DNA from: Mermis nigrescens
Taxonomy: Eukaryota > Nematoda > Enoplea > Mermithida > Mermithidae
DNA length: 64,000 nucleotides
Direction: 5' to 3'
Assembly: GCA_036768485.1 (NCBI GenBank)
Contig: JAVLUZ010000154.1
Span: 3,740,529 to 3,804,528, forward strand
The notes below the pieces were generated by a model. It was given only the letters and a program-made list of their open reading frames with translations. It did no database searches and had not been told where the DNA came from. Below, piece by piece: positions 56,696-64,000 of the stretch (positions within the stretch are counted from its first letter, which is position 1; every line of letters begins with the position of its first letter). A program made the translations under genes and the position numbers.

Positions 56696-57726
56696 GCAAG
56701 CAAGAAATTTTTTTATTTTGATCACTTTACTCGTATTTCTACATTTTCCTTGCTTTTTGAAATAATTGAATATTTATGTCAAGGGACGACGGGTCGATAT
56801 TTTTCAAAAGTACAGATTAATTTTGAAAACTTATCTTGTTTTTATATTGACAATGAACTTTTGACTATAATATGTATAGTTTATTTTTTTAATCTTGGCA
56901 GTTGGTACTACACTACAAGGGATATATCTTCCTGTGTTTAATGAACTGCCAATTTAAAATAAACAAACTATACAAGCAAGAACTGCATAATTGCAGTTTA
57001 TCAGAGCGAAACACCGAAAATTTTTTGAACAGTTGTCATGTTTTGACTAGAAAAATGAGCAATTTTGATTAGAAAATAAAAACTTCATTATTGTAGTTAT
57101 TCGGTGTGAAGCGCCAATCAATTTTGGAAACTATTTTGGGAAATACTTTGGAAAACTGATATCTTTTGCTCATTTCATTGTATAATAATAAAAAAAATTG
57201 TCAAAAAAGTACAGATTTTGCTCAAAAAAGAAAGCAAAATTCTTGAAAATTCACGGAATGTAATTTTTGGCTTTTTAACTTGCGGAATTGCACCATTTTG
57301 AAACATTTTCTGCTCAACGCGCCAAAATTTGTGAAATTTATGTGCTTAAAATTTTTTTTATGATTTTTGCCAAAACTTTGATAATTTGATAATTAGGCAC
57401 TAAACGAAAGCTAATTTTTCACACAGTCATTGCATACTGCATAAAAAATTTTGATTGGATAAGATTGGTTTTATATTCGGCAAGAATTTTTTGAACGGTA
57501 CAAAATTTTTCGGGACAGCCTTTGTACAAATACGAAGAAAATATTGACAGTTAGTCACCAAAAAATGATCACGTTTTGGCCTAAAAACGAGAATGGCAAA
57601 AATATTGGCGCTTCGCACTGAATCAACGATTATTCTTCAGTCTTTAATTTAAACTGTATCGAAAACAATGTTTCACATCAAAATAGTTATTTTTTGTTTA
57701 AAAACGATAAAAACAGCAACTTTTTT
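56696..57726. other. No gene; dispersed repeat relative at about 57450-57610
   Basis: 57450-57610 shares the TATTCGGCAAGAATTTTT and GGCGCTTCGC phrases of the repeats at 31.3 and 32.3 kb. Nothing coding is present. Confidence 0.45.
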
Positions 57727-57980
57727 CAGACATGTAAGAGGGAGGGGAGGGGGAAGACCCCAACCCAACCCTCGGCTTCTCCCCTCCCCTCTGCCCCCCC
57801 TTTGCCCGGCCCCCCTCCGTAGGAAAAATCCGTTTATACTACTCGTAGGTCAAAATGGCAAATTTTTCAAGATTTTTTGGCGTTTTTTAGGCATTTTTGG
57901 CTGTTCACCACCTACCCCCCCCCCGCCCTCCGAAAATGGCCGGTATTCCCCCCACAGCTCCGGGAGCCGTTACATGTCTG
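57727..57980 (+). mobile_element. Miniature element, family 2 (CAGACATGT ends)
   Basis: It starts CAGACATGTAAGAGGG and ends GAGCCGTTACATGTCTG, flanked by a perfect 8-bp duplication ACTTTTTT (57719-57726 and 57981-57988). Its 8-bp duplication again suggests hAT. It is G/C-homopolymer rich near the ends. Confidence 0.82.
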
Positions 57981-58489
57981 ACTTTTTTGGCACTTCGTGT
58001 CAAGTTTATACTTGCTTATTTATTTAAAACAGAACCTGTTTTTGCACTGTTTTAGTATAACAAATTATCGCTTTTTTCAGTGAGAAATTTAGAAAGTCGC
58101 AAAATTTTCAGCTTTTACGCGTGAAAGGTTTCAATTCACCTTTTTATCCTAATCAAACTGAAAAAAGTGTACAAGTCAATGAATACGGAAGCGAGGCGGC
58201 TCATTTGAAATATTTTAGTGATGTCAAATATTATGCATGATATCACTGAAATATTTCAAATGACCGCTCACTAACACCATAAAAATTCAAAACACTATCA
58301 CAGACAAAAATCAAAAATATGACCCTTGTGGTATGAAAAAAACGTGTTTTTTAGTCACTTATCAGTGCTCAATAACACTCAAATATTTAAAATTCAGGTC
58401 AAGACTTATCAATCATCACAATCAAATTTATGAACCCAGTGGTTTGAATTTTTTGAAAAGATTACTCCATTTTGATATTCTCAATAGGG
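57981..58489. other. No gene; perfect hairpin at 58199-58263
   Basis: 58199-58263 is a hairpin: TCATTTGAAATATTT... is mirrored by ...AAATATTTCAAATGA with stems of about 26 bp and a loop of about 11. The remainder is AT-rich. Confidence 0.55.
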
Positions 58490-60000
58490 ATCATTGAAAG
58501 AATTTTTCAGAAAGACATTAAGATCACTGTAATTTTTCAAAAAAAAGTTGAGATCACTGTAACTTTTCAAAAACACTTTGAGATCACTGTAATATTTCAA
58601 AAACGAGATCACTCACTTTTTTTCAAAAACACGTTGAGATCACTGTAATTTTTCAAAAAAAAGTTGAGATCACTGTAACTTTTCAAAAACACTTTGAGAT
58701 CACTGTAATATTCCAAAAACGAGATCACTCACTTTTTTTCAAAAACACGTTGAGATCACTGTAATTTTTCAAAAAAAAGTTGAGATCACTGTAATATTTC
58801 AAAAACGAGATCACTCACTTTTTCAAAAACACGTTGAGATCACTGTAATTAAAAAGTTGAGATCACTGTAGTTTTTCAAAAACACGTTGAGATCACTGTA
58901 ATTTTTCAAAAAAAAGTTGAGATCACTGTAGTTTTTCAAAAACACGTTGAGATCACTGTAATTTTTCAAAAGCACGTTGAGATCACTGTAATTTTTCAAA
59001 AACACGTTGAGATCACTGTAATTTTTCAAAAACACATTGAGATCACTGTAATTTTTCAAAAACACGTTGAGATCACTGTAATTTTTCAAAAACACGTTGA
59101 GATCACTGTAATTTTTCAAAAAAAGTTGAGATCACTGTAATTTTTCAAAAACACGTTGAGATCACTGTAATTTTTCAAAAGCACGTTGAGATCACTGTAA
59201 TTTTTCAAAAACACGTTGAGATCACTGTAATTTTTCAAAAACACGTTGAGATCACTGTAATTTTTCAAAAGCACGTTGAGATCACTGTAATTTTTCAAAA
59301 ACACGTTGAGATCACTGTAATTTTTCAAAAACACGTTGAGATCACTGTAATTTTTCAAAAGCACGTTGAGATCACTGTAATTTTTCAAAAACACGTTGAG
59401 ATCACTGTAATTTTTCAAAAACACGTTGAGATCACTGTAATTTTTCAAAAGCACGTTGAGATCACTGTAATTTTTCAAAAACACGTTGAGATCACTGTAA
59501 TTTTTCAAAAACACGTTGAGATCACTGTAATTTTTCAAAAAAAAGTTGAGATCACTGTAATTTTTCAAAAGCACGTTGAGATCACTGTAGTTTTTCAAAA
59601 ACACATTGAGATCACTGTAATTTTTCAAAAAAAAGTTGAGATCACTGTAATTTTTCAAAAGCACATTGAGATCACTGTAGTTTTTCAAAAACACGTTGAG
59701 ATCACTGTAATTTTTCAAAAAGACATTGAGATCACTGTAATTTTTCAAAAAAAGTTGAGATCACTGTAATTTTTCAAAAACACGTTGAGATCACTGTAAT
59801 TTTTCAAAAAAAAGTTGAGATCACTGTAATTTTTCAAAAGCACGTTGAGATCACTGTAGTTTTTCAAAAACACGTTGAGATCACTGTAATTTTTCAAAAA
59901 GACATTGAGATCACTGTAATTTTTCAAAAAAAGTTGAGATCACTGTAATTTTTCAAAAACACGTTGAGATCACTTTAATTTTTCAAAAAAAGATATCACT
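58490..60000. repeat. 30-bp satellite GTTGAGATCACTGTAATTTT..., left arm of fold-back structure
   Basis: About 45 copies of a 30-bp unit occur (GTTGAGATCACTG, TAATTTTTCAAAAA, then a variable CAC/GCAC/AAA junction). In 59130-59520 the junction types follow a regular order of two ACAC-type then one GCAC-type, a 90-bp higher-order unit. 58590-58830 shows a different unit of about 125 bp containing GAGATCACTCAC. Because 30 is divisible by three, the array is open in one frame, which is not evidence of a protein. Confidence 0.9.
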
Positions 60001-60560
60001 TACTTTTTTCAAAACACAATTTGAGATTAACGTTTTTTTTTCAAATGCAAACGAGATCAACGTCGGAAATCAAAGGTCTTTGAAGCGAAAGTTTGTCATA
60101 AGAGCGGACTTATTACTGTAGAGAAGAAGAAAAGTACATATGACGCAATGCAACGCATGGGGCACAGAACAGGAAAAACGGTCGATGAAGCAATGTGCCT
60201 GGTTTGGTTTAAAGTTAAAACCACGCCTATGAATAGGGAGATTGCCCAGACTTTTCATAGTCCAAAATTCTGGGAGGGGTTCGGCATTACTGGGAGGGGG
60301 AAGTGGGCTTCAACTTTTGGCTGAAAAATGGCTAAAATGCTCTAAGAACCAAGTCTTAGCCTAAAAAAGTCCCAGACTTTGAGAATTTTCTCTTTCGGGG
60401 GACCCTGGTTGGAAATAAAAATTTTTTCATTTCGGGGGAAGCGCTCTACGGCTGGTTACACATCTGCGGCCATTGGATTCTCACCATATTTAATGCATCT
60501 GAGTTTCATGATTTACAAAGTGTACAGCTCTAGTTGTCGTAAAACTTCTTTAAAATTCCA
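60001..60560. repeat. Unique part of the left fold-back arm
   Basis: This sequence, including TTTGAAGCGAAAGTTTGTC, AAGTGGGCTTCAACTTTTGG and CATTGGATTCTCACCATATT, is repeated in reverse complement at about 62505-63055 with small differences. It has no coding motif. Confidence 0.85.
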
Positions 60561-60632
60561 TTCGATTTCTTCTTGGACTTTATTGTTTTTTATTGTTTAG
60601 GGCAAACAGAATTATAACAAAAGTACCATAGG

Positions 60633-60826
60633 CAGACATGTCAGAGAGTGGATGGGAGGGATCCCTCCACCCAAAGTTGGTCGTCCACCCCATTGCCCCT
60701 AAAGCCAGAAAATTTTTGACCCCCCTGCCCCAATTTTGATGAAAAATTGAAATTTTTAGCCATTATTCCCCCCACTAAAAATGTCCGGAGAACCCCCTTC
60801 CAAAATTTCGAGCCGTTACATGTCTG
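60633..60826 (+). mobile_element. Miniature element, family 2, second copy
   Basis: It starts CAGACATGTCAGAGAGTGGATGG and ends GAGCCGTTACATGTCTG. The 8-bp duplication is ACCATAGG (60625-60632) and ACCATACG (60827-60834), one mismatch. It lies inside the fold-back loop. Confidence 0.82.
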
Positions 60827-60942
60827 ACCATACGTGCACAAGGTCAGGGTCGGGTTGGGGTAGGGTTAAATCCCAAAAATCCAAAATAGTAAATTTAATC
60901 TTCACAATTTTTTTGCTGTATAAGCGTCCAAAATGATCAAAA

Positions 60943-61162
60943 TTGGGATCTAGTATACAATTTACCCACCAACGTTTTTTGTGTAGTTTGTAATATGTAA
61001 TGTGTTATGTGTAATGTGTATTGCGTAATGTGTTATGTGTAGTGTGTAATGTGAAATGTGTAAAGTGTTCATATTACACATTATACATTACACATGACAC
61101 ATTACAATACATTAAGGATTGGCTGAAAAACGTTGGTGGGTAAATTGTATACTAGATCCCAA
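60943..61162. mobile_element. 220-bp hairpin element with perfect 37-bp inverted repeats
   Basis: 60943-60979 is exactly mirrored by 61126-61162 (TTGGGATCTAGTATAC...). The interior is a GTGTAATGTGTTATGT microsatellite that is itself partly self-complementary, so the whole can fold. No target duplication is clear. Confidence 0.75.
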
Positions 61163-61994
61163 AATAGCCCATCAAACGTTTGTTAATGATAAAATCACAT
61201 TTTATAAGCTTTCTTATTCCATTGACTGCATTAGATCACTTTTAACGCTGAAAATACAGAAATTGATCAATATTTGGGCGCCTTTTTGAGTTAAATTTAC
61301 ATAAAAATACTTTGGGCCTTTCCATTATTTGAGTTAATAAAATTCAGAACTATATTAGATCGCCATTAGCCACGATGCAGTAAAAGTATTGTTACCTATT
61401 CATTGTGATAACCATTCTTTCTTGAAAAGCCTCAAAGTAGCATGTCAGTAAATGGAGTGAAAATTTTGATCGACACATCAAGGTACTGAGGCTATACATG
61501 TTAGAGAGGGGATGGGGGATACCCCAAGTCGGTCGTCCCCTCCCCATTCCCAACAGCCAGAAAATTTTTGACCCCCACCCCAGATTTTTAAATTATATCG
61601 AATTTTTCGGCCGTTTTTGGCCAAAAATTGAAGTTCATTAACCAGCCCCCCAATTGGCCGGGTAACCCAAACCAAAATATTTAGACATTACAAGTGTGAC
61701 TATGGCATAATTTAAACAGACTAGCAACAATATTTCGGTCACTCATGCACATTAAAAGTATAAGCCTAAGACTTAGGTAATCAGATGCAAGTTTCTGCAT
61801 GTTTCCGTGAAAGTTTTTCAATTGGGCAATTTTTTACTAACAGCGTCGTGTCAAGTCCAATGTTTTTATTCATACCATCTTCACCAGGGAAATGGAGCAA
61901 ACTTGACACTTCTAAATAATAGTAACTTAAGTTGTTAAATAAGCTGTTTTACGTATTATCCTTAGGCTTACGCTTAGTTCATTGGCAATAGCTA
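61163..61994. mobile_element. Family 2 third copy at about 61492-61700, otherwise featureless
   Basis: About 61492-61700 contains TTAGAGAGGGGATGGGGGAT, CAGCCAGAAAATTTTTGACC and a decayed CATTACAAGTGTG end. It is recognisable as family 2, but both termini have mutated. The rest of the interval has no gene. Confidence 0.55.
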
Positions 61995-62395
61995 CATAGG
62001 CGTAGCCAGGATTTTCGCCAGGGAGGGAAATTCCGAAAAAATTTTTTTGTCTAAAAGAACGCGTAAAAGGGCGCGGGGCCATTAAATAACGTGTTTTTTG
62101 GGCTTTTCACATCATCCTGCACGATTTAAGCCATTAAAAAATTAAATTTTCTCAAAAAATTTTTCGTGTTTTTGACGGAAAAGATGCTTCTTATGCGCGC
62201 GAAGCACTAATTTTTTGATTTACCACCAATAAAACGGTAGAAACTGCCAAATAATTGAATAAACTGGCGCAAAGCACCGAATTTTTCGATTTTCCATCGC
62301 AAAACAGCATCACGCAACCATATAGCTCACTTTTTGAAAATTTAAAAATTTTCCCCAGGGGGAATTCCCCCTTCCCCCCACTGGCTACGCCAGTG
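61995..62395 (+). mobile_element. hAT-type miniature element, family 3
   Basis: It starts CATAGGCGTAGCCAGGATTT and ends CTGGCTACGCCAGTG, near-perfect inverted ends (CAGTGGCGTAGCCAG type), flanked by a perfect 8-bp duplication AATAGCTA (61987-61994 and 62396-62403). It is 401 bp and non-coding. Confidence 0.88.
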
Positions 62396-62504
62396 AATAG
62401 CTACATAAGCATTATCGACTGCTCGACGATAGACGCGGGCCCGTAATCAGGATATTGTTTTGCAGTGGAGAAGCACGACACAAATTTTTCAAACCATAAG
62501 GAAA

Positions 62505-63055
62505 CCGAAGGATGAATTAAAGAAGTTTTACGACAACTAGAGCTGTACACTTTGTAAATCATAAAACTCAGATGCATTAAATATGGTGAGAATCCAATGG
62601 CCGCAGATGTGTAACCAGCCGTAGAGCGCTTCCCCCAAAATAAAAAAAATTTTATTTCGAACCAGGGTCCCCCGAAGAGAAAATTCTCAAAGTCTAGGAC
62701 TTTTTTAAGCTAAGACTTGGTTCTTAGAGCATTTTAGCCATTTTTCAGCCAAAAGTTGGAGCCCACTTCCCCCTCCCAGTAATGCCGAACCCCTCCCAAA
62801 ATTTTGAGCTATGAAAAGTCTGGGCGATCTCCCCTATTCCCAAACCAGGCACATTGCTTCATCGACAGTTTTTCCTGTTCTGCGCCCCGTGCGTTGCATT
62901 GCATCATATGTACTTTTCTTCTTCTCTACAGTAATAAGTCCGCTCTTATGACAAACTTTCGCTTCAAAGACCTTTGATTTCCGACGTTGATCTCGTTTGC
63001 ATTTGAAAAAAACGTTAATCTCAAATTGTGTTTTGAAAAAAGTAATTGATATCTT
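62505..63055. repeat. Unique part of the right fold-back arm
   Basis: This is the reverse complement of about 60001-60560, with point differences and short indels (for example CTCCCCTATTCCC against GAATAGGGAG). It joins directly to the satellite. Confidence 0.85.
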
Positions 63056-64000
63056 TTTTTGAAAAATTAAAGTGATCTCAACGTGTTTTTGAAAAATTAC
63101 AGTGATCTCAAAGTATTTTTGAAAAATTACAGTGATCTTAAGTTTTTTTGAAAAATTACAGTGATCTCAATGTGTTTTTGAAAAATTACAGTGATCTTAA
63201 CTTTTTTTGAAAAATTACAGTGATCTCAACGTGTTTTTGAAAAATTACAGTGATCTCAACTTTTTTTGAAAAATTACAGTGATCTCAACGTGTTTTTGAA
63301 AAATTACAGTGATCTCAACTTTTTTGAAAAATTACAGTGATCTCAATGTGTTTTTGAAAAATTACAGTGATCTCAACGTGCTTTTGAAAAATTACAGTGA
63401 TCTCAACTTTTTTTGAAAAATTACAGTGATCTCAACGTGTTTTTGAAAAATTACAGTGATCTCAACTTTTTTTTTTAAAAATTTACAGTGATCTCAACGT
63501 GTTTTTGAAAAATTACAGTGATCTCAACTTTTTTTTAAAAATTACAGTGATCTCAATGTGTTTTTGAAAAATTACAGTGATCTCAACGTGCTTTTGAAAA
63601 ATTACAGTGATCTCAACTTTTTTTGAAGAATTACAGTGATCTCAATGTGTTTTTGAAAAATTACAGTGATCTTAACGTGCTTTTGAAAAATTACAGTGAT
63701 CTCAACTTTTTTTGAAAAATTACAGTGATCTCAATGTGTTTTTGAAAAATTACAGTGATCTCAACTTTTTTTTTGAAAATTTACAGTGATCTCAATGTGT
63801 TTTTGAAAAATTACAGTGATCTCAACTTTTTTTAAAAATTACAGTGATCTCAATGTGTTTTTGAAAAATTACAGTGATCTCAACGTGCTTTTGAAAAATT
63901 ACAGTGATCTCAACTTTTTTTTGAAAAATTACAGTGATCTCAACGTGTTTTTGAAAAATTACAGTGATCTCAACTTTTTTTGAAAAACTACAGTGATCTC
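63056..64000. repeat. 30-bp satellite, right arm of fold-back structure (continues past window)
   Basis: This is the same 30-bp unit as the left arm in reverse complement (GAAAAATTACAGTGATCTCAA), about 31 copies, with TGTG, GTGC and poly-T junction variants. It runs into the window edge, so the element's right end is not seen. Confidence 0.9.

Noticed and set aside
58823..59927. Long minus-strand open frames repeating a K-N-Y-S-D-L-N-V-F-L unit
   Set aside because: The 30-bp satellite has a length divisible by three and lacks stops in this phase. The frame simply reads the repeat.
58490..60000. Regularly spaced short repeats resembling a CRISPR array
   Set aside because: Units are head-to-tail with no unique spacers, inside eukaryotic DNA.

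Overview
The window looks like AT-rich nuclear DNA of an invertebrate animal, dominated by transposable elements. The grounds are: spliceosomal introns inside one element gene; a Polinton/Maverick capsid module; a Penelope-like retroelement; Ty3/gypsy, Tc1/mariner, PIF/Harbinger, hAT and piggyBac relics; many miniature elements with target-site duplications; minisatellites; and no operons, rRNA or recognisable housekeeping genes. I cannot name the species. A 100-base N gap (34990-35089) shows that this is a scaffold.

Layout. 1-6.4 kb: a decaying Polinton/Maverick read on the minus strand. Upstream to downstream it has two unknown small ORFs, integrase with chromodomain, minor capsid (penton-like) protein, a small very basic protein, major capsid protein, adenain-like protease, packaging ATPase and an intron-split protein-primed DNA polymerase B. 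A hAT-like miniature element sits between capsid and protease genes. 6.4-8.7 kb: GC-rich degenerate repeats and a nested pair of the same hAT-like family. 8.76-11.9 kb: a Tc1/mariner-type element with about 245-bp inverted repeats and an internally deleted transposase. 13.4-14.6 kb: a minisatellite of about 175-bp units, interrupted by the main object of the window.

14634-25815: an 11.2-kb near-perfect palindrome. Each arm (about 5.5 kb) carries a tRNA-like Pol III box, a tandem promoter-like array, and a full family-B DNA polymerase gene with N-terminal zinc fingers. The two genes point to a central loop of about 100 bp. Both copies share the same two -1 reading-frame steps: one at an A6 run, one just after a canonical-looking slippery heptamer (AAATTTC). 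The ends start AGTAGTAAGG, consistent with the AG termini known for Polintons. TATA-like boxes (AAGTCTATAAATA) ahead of the polymerase genes match boxes ahead of several genes in the 1-6 kb Polinton. The two elements may therefore share a promoter code and perhaps a replication strategy.

25.8-45 kb: mostly non-coding repeats. These include hAT-like and Tc1-like miniature elements, a hairpin at 28.4-29.2 kb, a set of direct and inverted duplications across 32.8-42.1 kb, and inverted arrays of a 17-bp GGTGGGTCTAGCGGGAC motif. 45-57 kb: a tandem repeat, a gypsy RNase H relic, a TRIM-like LTR pair, a Penelope-like relic, a piggyBac-type miniature element and a Harbinger transposase relic. 57.7-64 kb: more miniature elements inside a fold-back structure. 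Its arms are long arrays of a 30-bp repeat (58.5-60.0 kb and 63.06 kb to the window end) plus about 550 bp of unique inverted sequence.

No gene here looks like an intact host gene; two possible host-type exons (52.5 kb and 44 kb) are listed with low confidence. No searches could be run. Family assignments come from motifs read by eye.
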